A DNA stretch of 64,000 bases from Centropus unirufus (GCA_013397695.1 VYZI01000112.1:1528823-1592822); one strand, 5' to 3'. Shown: positions 14,501 through 28,340, counted from the first letter of the stretch. Program-made: numbers and translations. Notes: generated from the sequence alone by a model not told the origin.

Positions 14501-17500
14501 AAGATCAAAATCTCGATAGTGTTATGAAACCTATGCAGAATTGGAATTATTGTAGTAGGAGAGATAGGGAAGACAAGAATCTGAATATCTACTCAAAGCT
14601 GAGCTAAAAGCTTTTTAAATTTGTTTCTTCTATCTTTCATACATGTGTTTAATTATTTTCAGTAAGGTGAAAGCACTGTTAAAGCTACCACAAATGCTAT
14701 TTTTGTACTGCTTTTAACTTGGCAGGAGCTAGCAAGTACAAGTCTCACAAGAACATGCCAGAAAAAGTTCCAACCCAATTTCTAAACTGTGTTCTATTTA
14801 AAGACTTCCTCATTTTTCTTAACAAGATTAAAAGTGTAATGTATAGTTGTGATTAACTTTCTGTTATCCATAGATGGATTTTTCCCAGTACATGGGTTTA
14901 TCATATCTTTCCTGACTGAAAAAAATCCCTTTCCCTCTTTATTTACAAACATGTTCAATTTAATGTTTTTCAGTAAATGATAATTTAGCTCAAATATATT
15001 TTCCAATTTTTCTTTACTCAAATTAAACCAGCCCATCCAGTGTCTCAGAAATCCAGGCATTTATAAGGTGCAAGTCACTTCATTATTTTAAAATGATGGC
15101 CGAAAGGAACAGGATCCTTTCACGCCACAGTTTAGGACTGGAGCTACTCCCTACAATACTCATTGGTCAGGAACACATCAGCCTGTCTCATTTTGAGATC
15201 AGATTTCCATCAGAAATAGAAACCTAGTGAGTTTGTAGGCACATGAGCTTTTTATTAGCCACCTGAGTTCAAAAATTGCTACATATGCCTTCATTTGGTA
15301 TGAAGAATAATGGACAGATAAAAATACAAATATAAAACAATGTGCAGGAGCTGCATTTGTCTCAATCTGTTTTGTTTCAACAGGACCCATTATGCCATAA
15401 TGTATGTGTATTCCTCGAATCCCCAAATCCATTCTTGCCACACACAAAGAGTTTTGGTTTTGGTCAAAAGAAATATACTTGCTTATAACAAAGTGTTAAA
15501 CTGTCTGTGGTGCTCTTCAGATACAATGTGGCTGGCCACCAGTTGTACATGCTTGGCCATCAGAGCATGAAAAGTTCAGAGCATGATTAAATTGTAAGAT
15601 ATATGCTTTTCCTTTTCATGCAAAATTACCTATGACTCCGATGTTGTCCTGTGCATATGACATAGAGGACCCCATCTCTCAGTTACACTTTTAGATGGAA
15701 CACAAATATGAAAGTTTATAGCATCTTAATATCAGAGTGATCTCTTTGTTATCATGCAAGGATCATCTAATACAAATAGAAGGAGTTGTCTTTAACAGGA
15801 CTTGTTGAAGATTATCAGATTTTTGACTCTGAACAAATATGAACTAAAGGATTTACAGTTTTATAAGGTGGAGCTGATTTATAGAAAAGCAGTAGATACG
15901 ACATTTTTTTTCCATATTATCTCTGTGAAAAACTTGTGATTTTTCAAAAAATGCCCTCTACGATTACTGATTATTAATTTCTGAAGTAGATGAAGATGGC
16001 TGAGTTATTTAGCTATCTGTGCTTCAGAAAATTATTTCTGCCTCTCAGTTAGAAGTACTCATCACAAGCCAGCAACTAGTCAAAAAGGTCTATTTGAAGT
16101 TCTCCAGGAAGCATTCCTTCTCTGTATAGTGTTTACCAACTCTGATGTTCCCCAGGATAGAGGAGGAAGTAGAAAACCGGCTAATTAAATTTTTCTGGCA
16201 AGTCTTTCCTGTCTCCCCCTCTCCTAGGGACCCTGAAGCTATCGTCCAACATGAGGCCAGAAGCGAACACGTCAAACAAGCAAAACGCTGCTGTTTTTCA
16301 TTATGTGACAGGTGCACATCTCTTCAATGTACACAACTAGCTATGCCAGCACAATGCTCACACTGGAACAGATATGCAACCATGCAGAAAAGAACAGGGT
16401 ATACAAACTTCAGGTGCATACATGAATGTCTCACTGAACTGAAAAAAAATGGTTTTATATTTCACTAAACAATCCACTTCTTAGAGAAGTTGACATTTTC
16501 TCTTTTCCTGATACCTCCTAATGATCTTATAATTAAAATCAGTGCTCAGTGTACATACTTAAAGCCCTTGTGGCTTAATTAATATTAAAGTAAACACAGA
16601 AATGAAATTACAACATACTCTAGGCCTATCTTAAAACAATAAGTTGAGTTTTTAAAATTACATATTCATTAGCTTTGCACAAAATCCTTTACTCAGCAAG
16701 AACACTTGCTGAAACTTGGGTACACACTATGCTGAATAACAAAAAATTTGAAGAGCACCTAGAATTTTAAAAAGTAGCTGCATTCCACAAGATTTCATTG
16801 AGTAGGTAGCACAGTCTGAAAGAAATCATTGTAGTTTTCACGAGCTTTAAGCAAGCAGGTCACACCTACATGTTATGAGTTTTGAACAGTGTGGAGAGCA
16901 TCACTTGAGTAGCCTTCTAACTTTGGTTTAAACTAACATGGTAAATTCCCTTTCTTTACTTTTCCTCTGATGTGCACTGCATGGGCTACCTGCAGAGATA
17001 AATCTCTGAGTATGATCAGAATTAGAAGAGAATACTTTGTGTTTAAGAGAAGACTCAATGCAATCTGCTTCATTAACACAGTCTGAGGCATCATTAATAT
17101 GCTTTGTCACAGTAATGTATTTAGCCAAGAAATCATAACACAAACACATGCACAAAAAAAAGATGACTAGATGTTCTAGAAATGTGGAGGAAGAAAGAGG
17201 TCTGACCAGAATTGTAAGTAGTATTTTTTTTTTTTGGTTGGCTGTTTTTTAAGCTAAAGAACATATCTGACCAGACTGATGGAACTACTTCTTCCCACTG
17301 AGAACTATTTCGTCTTGAAAACAATAGTAGCTTGCAAGTCAACTTAATATTGAGATAGTCTTTGAAGTGTTTCTAGCTTCTTTTACTGTTGATAACAGCT
17401 GGATATAAGTATAAAATCCACATCATCAGCAAATCCAGGATGGAAACAATGGGAATAGTAAGATCATAAGGATAATAATTTTAGGAAAGATTTATACCAT

Positions 17501-20500
17501 ACTTGTTTTGCCTTTATTGCTGTTATGAAAAGAGAGAACAAACTTGTCAGAATAATTGGAAAACACATTAAATTTTATCTGCCTTGTTAGATTACATGTT
17601 GTAATTTCTTCCAATGGGAGGAAAACAAAAAAATTGTTCATTGCTTTCTGTGGTACTCTTTTCTTAGCAGAAAGTGCAACCTCTGTTCTTTCACAGTATG
17701 AGAAACAGAGCATATCTAGGTTAATATAACAAATAATGTCTCTGTTATCTGTGAATGAATATGATTCATCCCCCTGCCAAAACTGATAAAAAGCAGGGAA
17801 TTTTAAAAGTACATTTTGTCAAATAGAGATGTACTTTAGACAGGCATCTATCCTCAGCTGGATTTGTGCAGTCTGCCATTGTAACTTAATTTTACTTGGT
17901 GGTTCATCAGACGTCTGTTTTAATCACTGAGCTAATTTGACTCTTTTTTACTGAGGCATTCCAGTCATCCTGACATTTTAGATATCTCTGTTCCATATGA
18001 ACCCAGTACTTCCAGTGTTTTGTGACATAAACATGCACGACGTAGGTGAAGGCTATTTTCACAGAATGCTTTCTCAAATAATTTTGCTCCTTTTCCTCTA
18101 AAGTACCTCACTGACATTTACAAAAGAGAGAGAAAAACAGTATGTTATGTCTCAGGGTTACATTTTTCATTCAGTTCAATGACACACTGGAAAAATTTAA
18201 CTATTTGTAGTGGGTTCCTTTAGTAAAGCAGCAGTGTCAAAACGGGATTGACCACAAATGTGCAAAATCATGCATAAGGCAAAAAAAACCACTTGTAAAC
18301 AATGCTCTTATTGTGCTCTGAAGAACATTTTTTAAAGTGACAATCTAAAATATGCATGGTTAATGGCATAAGTTTTTGCTATTCTACTGCTTGAGATGAT
18401 GGAAAAACAATAAGCATGGCGTTCCATAAAAGCCACCAAACTTGAGTTAATCAAGGTAATTTAGGGTTTGTATTTTAACGTTTTTTGTCAGTTGGCCATG
18501 GATATATAACTTATTTTTAATTTCTTGAAAATTATATATCACTTATCTCAATTTTGTACTGGTTTTAAACTTATATGTAAACTAAGATAAAATAAATGAG
18601 TAGCAACATCTGATAGAAAGGGCTGTTAAAAATGTTGCTAATGTCAAAACAATAAATCAATAAATTGCCACTGAGCCTCGCTAAGTTACCTGAACTTCTA
18701 CCATGTTTCCTCTTATGGATGTGTCATACCAAGCAAATTCAGGTATTTAACTGATCTGTTTCAACCGGGGGACAGATATGAGTTTCCTATAGCAAGAACA
18801 TATGAGCAAGAGTCACAGTCTGTCTGCAGAAATGTACTTAGGCTTATTCACATGACTTCCGTCATACATATTTAAAGTTTGCCAGATGTCAATGCTTAAT
18901 TTATGGACTCATGGTGTCCGTGCAGGTTTACACTCTTCTGGTTTGTATCCAGAATCTTAGCAAGCCGACAAATCCCAAAACTACTAAATATAAAGGTAGC
19001 CTTTCCATGACAATTTACAGGGTTCATATCAACCCACCTGTTTTAGCATTAATGGTCCTATTTTTTCTTTATCAGTGGAAATATTTTGACCGAAATAAAA
19101 ATGAAATCTTCTCAATATATGCTTTCTGCTAAATCTGTGTTCATGGAATAGTTAATTAAGTAAATATAACCTCTCCTTCAAGAAATGTCTAATGACTTCC
19201 CTATCGTAAGCCCTAACAACACTAAGGATAACAGAACTCCCTCAAAACATTTTGGACTATCTTTAAGTACTTTTTATTCAAACAGAAGTGTGTCTAAAGC
19301 TAGCTGTTCAATGAATTGTTAGTTGGAAGTACACCTGACTTTTAATGAATTCTATGTTCAGCTTTATTCCTGTCAACATTTCAAAAAGGAAGTCATTACT
19401 TTTAGGTTCCCTAGCTTATTCACTCTGAACAAAGTCAAGCCAGACAAAAAAACCTCGGATTCTATATTCAAGACAGTAGGCACCTAGCATAAAAGTCTGC
19501 TTATTTTCTCTTTCCTTTCTTTCATTTCATTAATCCTCTATAAAAGATCATAATACTGAATTTCAAATAAGATATTTTATAATGTATTTGTTTTATTTTA
19601 AAAAGATTTCTTTTGGTGATATACATCAACCTACAAACAATTTTGTGTTAATTCAGAAAATATTCAGACAATTTATATATGTGTGCACTAAGACATTATG
19701 GCTTTGCCATAGCAATTTAATTGCATGAATGCACAAGCCATTATAATGAAGTCCATAACAGTCATATGGAAATATGTTTTATTTACAGCAAAATGTAGAA
19801 GCACTATAAAAAGAATTATTTGAATTACAGAGCTACTGTATTAGCATATTAATTTGAGTTTTTTCCTCCCTGGAGTTATTATCTTAAGAATAACAAATAA
19901 TTTAGGAAAAAAAAGACAACTAATAAGTTAAATTTAGTGTTAGAAGCTGTGTTATTTGGGATAATTTGTGTGTTCAGTCTTGAGTTTCATAAAAAATGAA
20001 ATGCAAAAGAGGTTTCCATTAATGTAATCTTCAGAGGTCAAATTCAAATCACCCCTTACTACAAGCTAAGATGAACCAATAGTGTGAATTGAAACTCACT
20101 ATAGAGTTGTGAGATAAGTAACATTTTCTGTGTTTCAATACATTTGTTATAGGTACTTGCTATAAAATCGACTGGCCCGAGCTGTTAAAACGAAAAAGTA
20201 CTACATAGTTATACAACAAAGTATTTTTCCAACTTAAGCCTACACATACAAAGAAGACAGAATTTAAATACACTAAATTAAAGACTCTAATTTCTTGTTT
20301 TAAGGATGTTCCTAATCTTGCACATATTTGCAATTTCGAAGATTGATGCTGGTATTATTGCTCTTTCCTACCAAACTTGTCATTTATGTCACTGTCATCT
20401 GCATAAAAACTCACATGGTTGACAATTACTTCTGCCTTTCTATTAGAACCAAGAGAGGAATAGTAAAACGTCTGATGTGTTTTCTACTGCTCACCATGAC

Positions 20501-21144
20501 TCATCAGGAAAGATCCATGCCAATTGAATAAGGAATAGGAAACATCCAAGTATGCAACATTTAATTTCTCAATAAAAGATCAGGAAAATGCTTTCTTCTT
20601 GCACTGAGATAATAATAAGTGAATTACTCTTCATATGATTTTACATGCACTTCACTCACTCCTATTGTTTGTTTTTTTTCAGGTATATTTGTCAACTACA
20701 TAGAAAAGTAATTCTTTCCATTCTGCCCAGGCATTCTTCTTCATTATTTTTGACAAATGTAAGTTGATCTTCTCAGACTTTTGAAATGCAACCATTTCTA
20801 TCAGATCTGTGGATGATAACAAAGATTTATAGTGCTTCATGTAACAGGCTAGAGCATTATTGAAGGGTAATAAGAAACATTAGAAGAAACAGTCATTTAA
20901 GGATATATTGAGAAAATGTCAACATTATTATGCAAGCCACACCATAATCACATTCAGTTTCTTGTGTTAAAATATATGAAACCTACCTTTTGAATGATAT
21001 ATTTTCTTATCCGTGAATTCTGAGATCTTGTTTGCAGTTAGAATTCAAAATTACTCATTTGCAAGAGCGAAAAGATTGTAGTGCTATAAGTATTGTGACA
21101 CAAATACATTCACAAATCAAATAGTATCCTGGTTTTGTATCATC

Positions 21145-21150
21145 ACTTAC
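21145..21150 (-). other. GRM8: Splice donor after the 936-bp GRM8 exon
   Basis: The minus strand reads GCAGAGAAG|gtaagtgatg, a near-perfect U1 match. It follows the codons for SAEK, the point where group III mGluR coding sequence moves to the TM7 exon. Confidence 0.92.
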
Positions 21151-22086
21151 CTTCTCTGCTGATTGGGCCGTACCAAAAAAGATTGGAATAAAAGCTAACC
21201 AAATTATGCAGGTTGTGTACATAGTAAATCCAATGGGTTTTGCTTCGTTGAAGGTCTCTGGAACCCCTCTTGTTTTAATAGCATAAACAGTGCATGTGAC
21301 CATCAAGAGAATACTGTATCCAAGGGAACATATGAGAGAAAGATCTGAAATGTCACATTTGAGAACTCCCCTGGCATTTTCTGGATCAAGTGTCCTTTGC
21401 TCTCCATAGTCTACAATGGTATGTGGTGGATCGATAGCAAACCAGATGAAGACTCCAATAAGCTGCATGGATATGAGGCTGAATGTGATCACCAGCTGTG
21501 AAGCTGGACTAATAAATTTCGGAGCTGTGACAGATTTTTTACCTTGTTCAAATATTCTGTGAATCCTGTTTGTTTTGGTAAGCAAGGCAGCATAACTGAA
21601 ACACATGCCAAGGCCTAAAAAGATTCTTCGAAATGAACAGACCACTGTATCAGGAGTGGCAATCATTAGAAAAGTAATGGAGTAACAGAGAAAAATTCCA
21701 GTTAAGAGCACGTAACTCAGCTCCCGTCCAGAGGCCCTGACAATCGGTGTGTCATTATACCGGACAAACGTCACAATCACAAATGTGGTGGCAATTATAC
21801 CAAGAATAGCAATGAAGACAGGCACAATGGCCCAAGGAGAATCCCACTCTAATTTGATTATAGGGATAAGCTGGCAATCTGTACGGTTGGCGTTGGGTCG
21901 CTTATTAATGGGGCACAGTTCACAGTTGAATTCATCCACTTGGTAATGGTAACCCTCACAGCGTTCGCAGTGCCAACAGCAGGGCACTCCCTTCACGGTT
22001 TTCTTTCTTTCTCCAGCTTTACAGGGCAGGCTGCAGACAGATGCTGGATGAGTGTGTTCTCTATTAGCCCACTGCATGTCTTCTAC
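21151..22086 (-). CDS. GRM8: GRM8 internal exon: cysteine-rich domain and TM1-TM6 of metabotropic glutamate receptor 8
   Basis: Encodes 312 in-frame codons of a group III metabotropic glutamate receptor, a presynaptic plasma-membrane class C GPCR that couples to Gi/o and lowers cAMP and transmitter release. Counting from the first exon residue, positions 1-71 form the cysteine-rich domain with nine cysteines (18, 22, 36, 37, 40, 43, 55, 58, 71) and an NRT sequon at 67. Hydrophobic segments at about 85-108, 120-141, 153-175, 195-219, 249-271 and 284-305 are TM1-TM6. Cys150 and Cys244 are placed for the conserved TM3-ECL2 disulfide. The RYNDTPIVRASGRELSY block and the third-loop GVPETFNEAKPIGFTMY block are class C mGluR hallmarks. 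The N-terminal REHTHPASVCSLPCK block fits GRM8 rather than GRM4, 6 or 7 as I recall them. Borders follow the cag|GTAGAAGAC acceptor and the GAGAAG|gtaagt donor, giving exactly 936 bp, phase 0 at both ends. TM7 must lie in the next exon, outside the window. No stops or frameshifts. Confidence 0.93.
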
Positions 22087-22104
22087 CTGTGGGTATAAAA
22101 AATT
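22087..22104 (-). other. GRM8: Splice acceptor of the 936-bp GRM8 exon
   Basis: On the minus strand the intron ends ttttttatacccacag before GTAGAAGAC. The pyrimidine tract is short and interrupted by ATA. The frame stays open into the intron for 14 codons to an ATG, but the match to the family begins only at VEDMQW, so the AG at 22087-22088 sets the border. Confidence 0.9.
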
Positions 22105-24312
22105 AATGAGCCTTCTATTTTCCCCCATTTATTATATCCTAATCCTGGCCACAGGTTTGTCATAAATCACTACTTGCTGACAGTACAAATACACTTCACC
22201 ATAATAAGAAACCTGTTTCTTTCCCATGTATTGAGTTTATAAAAGTGTTAAATGATTGTGTACAATAAATCATTCATGCCACAGGCTTGATGAGTGTCAT
22301 TAGTTTCTATTTACCTTTTTACTGCTGACCAAATTGATGTCTGTAAAGATATTTATTGACTCCAGGCTAGTTTAAAAGCAAAAAAGCCCTGTATGCAGTG
22401 CTTTAAAAGTTAATCACATGCAAATACAAAAACCAGTTGTTCTCAAACATTTAATTACAAAATAAGACTATGTGAACTTCAGATAAGTTTCTGGTACACT
22501 AAAGAAATAGATTAAATTCTCCTTGCATCTGATCCAGTAGAACAAAGAATGTCAGAAAAAAAATATATCCATGATGCTGTCCCTTCTACAAATGTGGATA
22601 TTTTGTAATTTTCTAAGTCTTGAAATGCACAAGACATTTTTCTTTACATTTTTAGAAGACCAAATGAGTAGATACTATTTTCTGAATAATAATGGAAAAA
22701 GACGTCATGGCTACTAATACAGTCCTCCTGATCTTTTTTGTGGTACAGAACAGATGCATACAATGAAGTCCTGGACATCCCAGATTTCTCCACAGCACTA
22801 CATTAATAAAATATACTTTTCTCCTCCTATTATTCATTCTTACTATCTGCACTCTAAATGAAATCTTAACAGGAAATTTATGGATTTAAAGCCTCTCCTG
22901 CTTAAAATTTTCACTCAGTTTGGTCCCAGCACTCCTTAGCCCACCCTCACTAAAACCGTGTTTTGCCAGAAGTCACACTGAATGAACCAGAGCAATGTGT
23001 GGTGCAAAAAAACTATTCGCAGGCACCAGAATCATCTGCATTGCTCCCATGTTCCACCTTTTTTTCCTTTCTAAAGTGGTTAGCACCCAAGAACAAAGGA
23101 CTTACCATGTTCTTGCCTACTAAGCACTTAGCACTTTTAATTCATTTGGAGATTTTATTTATAAGTGAACAGCCGCAATAAAAATTAACCAATCAGGAAT
23201 GTTTTCAATTCCTTCTGGAGGAGGACAGAACAAGGACAGCTTATCACGAGGGATAGTTTTGGCCTTAACAGTTTGTTTTTCCAGCAATTTTTCAAGATAT
23301 TTGAGAGAAAATCACAATGTAGCTTTGCCAGCCTCATTTGTTGTCCTCAGAGTGCTGAAGTACCAGTTATACCACCAAGCACAATGAATAAAGGAACGAG
23401 AAGAAGTCAGGCCTTTTGTCTCTGTACAGTCTTCTGCACAGTGTAGGACTTAGCTGTTATTTGCCACTCAATGGGCTGAAGGAGACATCACACAGTAACA
23501 AGGAGAAAAGAAACTCACATGTTCAACCAGCTTTGTGAATCCCCAGAGTCACTGGAGGACTTCAATGGGATTTGGATTGGTCCTGAAACTGCACAAGTTA
23601 ACTGTATTTTATATAAAAGAACTGTGATAATTACACAAAATGCATCAACTAGCGACTATCTAAAAGGAAGTCACTTAAGTAATTAGCTTCCTATAAACCA
23701 TAAAAATAATCCAGTTGCGTGAAATGCTTTTATAGACACCTAACAGAGCACTTGACACTCCAAGGAAATATTCACCTCCGTTACAATTTCCTGGTTTTAA
23801 TCACTGAAATTCTCAAAGCCTGCATAAACCCTACTGTTTCATCTGCTAGTCAAAAAAGAACATACTGTGATGAAATCAGAGTGATAAAAAAGACATATTC
23901 TCCTTCATAGTGTTGTTAGGAGAATAAATACATCAAAGCTTGAGATCTAGTCAGATACCAAGATAATGAGGGCAATAGGAGGCCATGGTCATTAATGCAG
24001 ATCTGTGGATAAGTTTGGGTTGACTCAAAAAAAGAACACTACTGCATATTTGCTTGGTTATAGCATACAGTACAGAATTACTAGGAGGGTACACAACACC
24101 CAGTCGAGCATAAGCTTAGAATGGCAAGGGCAGGCAATATCTAATCTGGCAGAAAGCCTGACAGGATAAAGCTAAGGTGTCCCATTTTTTTAACACATTC
24201 AAACCAGCAAAGTGAGTTTACACCAGATCAGCATTTTACACCATGAGGCGAGTGTTTCTTATCTGGCTTTAAGCATCCTAAAAAGCTACATTTACTGTAC
24301 TGTGTATTTTGG

Positions 24313-24359
24313 GCTATTATTTTGAATAATATAAATATAATAAGGAAATCCAGTACAAG
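24313..24359 (+). repeat. 47-bp direct repeat, copy A
   Basis: Begins gctattatttt and ends gaaatccagtacaag. It matches 25460-25506 at 44 of 47 positions in the same orientation, 1,147 bp away. Weaker similarity continues about 20 bases to the left. I do not recognise the family. Confidence 0.85.
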
Positions 24360-25390
24360 AAGTATAATACAATACATGTGAGCATGGCAATATAGGATTA
24401 CGAATGTTAGAAACCTTACCGGCTAACAATTTTTTTAAAGAAATTAGTTATGGATATAAGCACTGTTAGATATTAGCAATGGAATTATTCAAATAATGGA
24501 CTTCTAAAAGATAAAAAAAATTCTAAATCAATTTAGACAATAACCAGCATGAATGACAGTTGCAGGTGTATTTTATAAGGTATACAAGTTATGTCTTACA
24601 ATCTGTCATGCCTACACTACTTTTATAGGCAAATTGGTTACAATTAGGTTGGCCTACATTTCTTAAAAAGCTCTAAACAAAAATGTTATTAATTATTGCT
24701 CATGAGTTTGTTTTTTTCATTCTCTACCTAACAAGAAAAAGAAGATACATTCTAAAGAAACTTTGGCCACTGTTTGAAATTGGAGATCCCCTTTAAGATT
24801 TTTGTTGATCTGAGAAAATTCTGGCATTGTAGGATTATAATTGTGGAAGTAGGTGCAAAGACGAGATTCTGCCAGCTATCCTAACAACTCAATTTAAAGC
24901 TACATTAACAAGTAACATGGCATAGTAAAAGCCCATCTATGGAGCAAAGGTGTTGACTCTGGGGCCTTGATGTTCATATCAGTCAATATTTTAAATTATA
25001 GTCTGGCAAGGAAGTTTATATTAAACTAACTTTGACACAGCTCAACTGAACCCCCAGTTTTTAAGATGTTTTCTTAAACCCCCAATTAAGATGTTTTCAT
25101 TTCAGCCAAATGCAATCCAGTTCCCATAGCCTGAGACCCACTCCAGAATGAGTAAGTATGCTAAGTAGGAATAATTAGAAGATTCATTTCAAAAGCAGAC
25201 TCTTGATTGAAAGCAAAATGCTAATACGTGAGTGCATCCTCAGACTAACATTGTAATAAAGGCAGAATAAAAGGCAAGGGAAACTTAACTTCAGATTTGG
25301 GCACTACTTGCTTTTATTATACCCGAACAGGTCTGTTAAGGCGTTCTGCACATGCATCAATTAAAGCTGAAAAGTCATACTATTTTTGAT

Positions 25391-25418
25391 CATATGGTTC
25401 ATTACATATGGTTCATTA
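25391..25418 (+). repeat. Perfect tandem duplication, 14 bp x 2
   Basis: catatggttcatta is repeated head to tail without mismatch, shortly upstream of copy B of the 47-bp repeat. Confidence 0.9.
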
Positions 25419-25459
25419 TCCATAGCTTACAGTAGCCTTTGCCTGTGATGTATGTTTGA

Positions 25460-25506
25460 GCTATTATTTCGCATAATATAAATGTAATAAGGAAATCCAG
25501 TACAAG
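25460..25506 (+). repeat. 47-bp direct repeat, copy B
   Basis: Differs from copy A at three positions. The flanks to the right diverge at once. It may be a local duplication or two members of an unidentified dispersed repeat. Confidence 0.85.
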
Positions 25507-28340
25507 GCACATTTACAACAATGGTATTAAGGCTCTTATCAGTATTTTCAGTCACTGAATGTATTTTCCAATGAACATGGCTTCTTGAGCCCATGAAGAT
25601 TCACCCATGTAATTATTTTTCTATCCTTGAGTTGTAGTACTATTGATCCCAATTCTTCTCTGAGATTAGCTTTGGAAAATAAATGACAGCAAAAACTGCT
25701 AAGAAACAAAAAAGAGAAGGAGGGTCATTTGGGAACACAGAGCCAGGGACATCGTATAATTTTCAATACTGCTGAAAACATGTAATAGACATAAACTTCA
25801 AAGGGAGTTGCTGGATCTCAGCATCCTTTGAAAAGCATTTTTTTATGTAGACATGAACATTTAGCAGAGGAACTTTCTTTCTAAAGTGCCAAGGGGAATT
25901 TGTCCAATCCAGCTAATTAATTTAAATGGGAACTAAGTGCATTATCTGTTTAAGTGCTTTTGAAAATCCCACTATGCTTCCATCTGCAGTTTTCACAATC
26001 TAAATACTTGGGAAAACCTGCCCCAAAGTGATCCAGAAGTTCAAATGTTACAAAACTAACTCCAGGGGAGCTTAACTTTAGGTACACATTAATTAAAAAA
26101 AATCTCATGGGGGAAAAGAAACTGACAAATAAGCTAAGGCCCAAAAAAAGAGGGAAAATAAAGAGGTTTTCAACACTACAAAAAAAAAATAAAAAAGAAA
26201 AATTTCTGCATCTCTTCAACCCTTACTGACCTAAATATCTGATCTGCAGCACTTTTTACGCTGCTCAGACATTGCTAAGGCTGGGTAAGTCTCATATTAT
26301 TAAGTAGCCTCAGGTAAACAGTTTCTAGAAGACTTACTTTCTCACCTTCATTTTCATAGGGCATCTAGCTGCTGTCCAATGCAGTATGACATATGACAAG
26401 GCAAAGTTCATTGTTAAAACATAACTGAATTCAACATCTGTTTCAGATGGACTGCCGTAGCCTCACTATTATTAATAACAGTTTAAAAATTATTATTAAT
26501 TTTATTTGAATAGCTTCTCTGAATTTGGAAAGTGCCTGACAGATTGATGTGCTATCATGAAGTACCTCCCATTCCCCTAAGATGAGGTTCCATTTTCTCC
26601 TATTCCAATATGTACTGGAGAGAAAACATTATAAAAAGGATGACAGCATGTCTATAAGACACATACTCATTTTCTATTAAATGCATCATGATCCAAAAAG
26701 AAAATGGATTCATTGCTATTTAAATAGACATAAAAATCATCTCGATATGAGATATCTGCCTGACAGAGCTGTAATTTGTTTAATTTGCAGCACTAAAATT
26801 CACAGTTCACTAAACCATTAACATACAGGCAAAATGCCATTTCATACAAAAATCGAGTAAACACCTCAATTCTTCATGAACATTACAAATACAATTTCCT
26901 CTAACACCTAAGAATAAAGCTAAAAATTAATGCTGTGAGAACCCAGCTAAAACAAGATGAGATTTACATGACACAATACAAGTAGCACATTCACATTGCT
27001 GGCAGCTATGTTTTTCCAATAATCAAGAAACTCATTCATTTAGCAATGCCCTCAGCAATCAGAGGAAGCTGATCAAAAATGCCGTTAATAGGTCACATAT
27101 AATTTCTGAACCATTTATGTGTACAAAACGACTCTGTTTGCCATTCTTAATGGTCATAGAAAACAATTATCACTTACGTAATTCAGCAGCCCGTGACAAT
27201 ATAAAGGTCCTTGAGCACATTCAGAAAGTTTATATCACAGACATTAGTGGATAATATTTTGATGTTTCTTATTATGCTATATTTATCACTTCCAAGAATT
27301 TTCGTTTTTGAAATCTTATCTTGGAGAAGGATATATTTCAAAAATGATGGAAAAACTGTGTTTAAAGATATTATTGTAATGAATGGTATTATACAAGATG
27401 TAAACAGAGGAATGCAAGTAGCACATTCTACTAGAATAGTGGGAGCAGGCAAATGTCTTACTTTTTAGCGAGTTAGCCAAGATTTTCAGAAGCATGAGGG
27501 CTTTCATATATAAATTCATATGGCATTTTATAGATATTTGGATTCTTACTTATAAAAATCTCAAAGAGTAGAAATATTACCTCCAGCCATCACTAAGAGT
27601 TGTTCCTGAAAGCATTTATCTTCTGACAAATGTTCATCAAGGGGCACAGCAAGCAAGTAAATTAACGCAATTTAGTCTAATATTTAGCATTTTATATCGT
27701 CTAATGCATCTATTCTCGCTGTGAAATTTCAAATCTCTAATGTACTTTGTCCAATCAAGTCATCTGAAACACCAAAATCCAAAATTAAACTGAAACTGGT
27801 TCAACTAATGTGAGTTAATCATGAGCCTAAATATAATGATCATTGCATTCAGTCTGCCAGATAGATTTTATTCCTCTAGAGAAAAGCTGGCTACGCTTAC
27901 AGACCAAACTTAAAAATGTTTAAGCAGGCATGTGCATAAGGAATATGAGTCAATGACAAGAAGTACAGTTTTAAATTAAAAAGCAAAGCAAAACAAAACC
28001 CAGAATGAATCCAGATTGTCAATGGCAGTATAAAATCACTATCATCACCAAGTTTGCCATAATTGCTGTAAATTATTCACCTCCTTCACTCTATACAGAC
28101 ATTTTCCTAACAACTCAGATGTCATTTTCTGTAATTCCAGGCATAGACTTCCCTGGAGGTTTGCAAAGAACTTGGGATCATATCTTTGTTTTCACCACCT
28201 ACTGGCTGAAAATTAACACAGCCAAATATCAGCTTGAAAAGGAATCTGAGAAGCTGGATCACATGCAATTACATACGAAGAACCAGTCTAAAATACTACA
28301 AGGAAAAAGATTCTTTCTCTTTTTTTTTAAGAAACAAATG

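Larger units (their letters stand above)
1..21150 (-). other. GRM8: Downstream GRM8 intron, partial (TM7 exon not reached)
   Basis: Starts at the donor at 21150 and runs off the left edge. I saw no minus-strand frame resembling the TM7/C-tail exon, so the intron is at least 21 kb. Contents: AT-rich unique-looking DNA, short simple repeats near 2.8 and 4.8 kb, an LTR-like patch at about 6.77-6.96 kb, a sequencing gap at 7409-7481 and a 70-bp CR1 scrap near 9.85 kb. From about 9.92 to 21.15 kb I recognise nothing beyond short duplications and homopolymer runs. Confidence 0.75.

Noticed and set aside
23090..23125. Donor-like ATG|GTAAGT on the minus strand inside the 18.7-kb intron
   Set aside because: No matching acceptor with conserved coding sequence; probably a decoy splice site.
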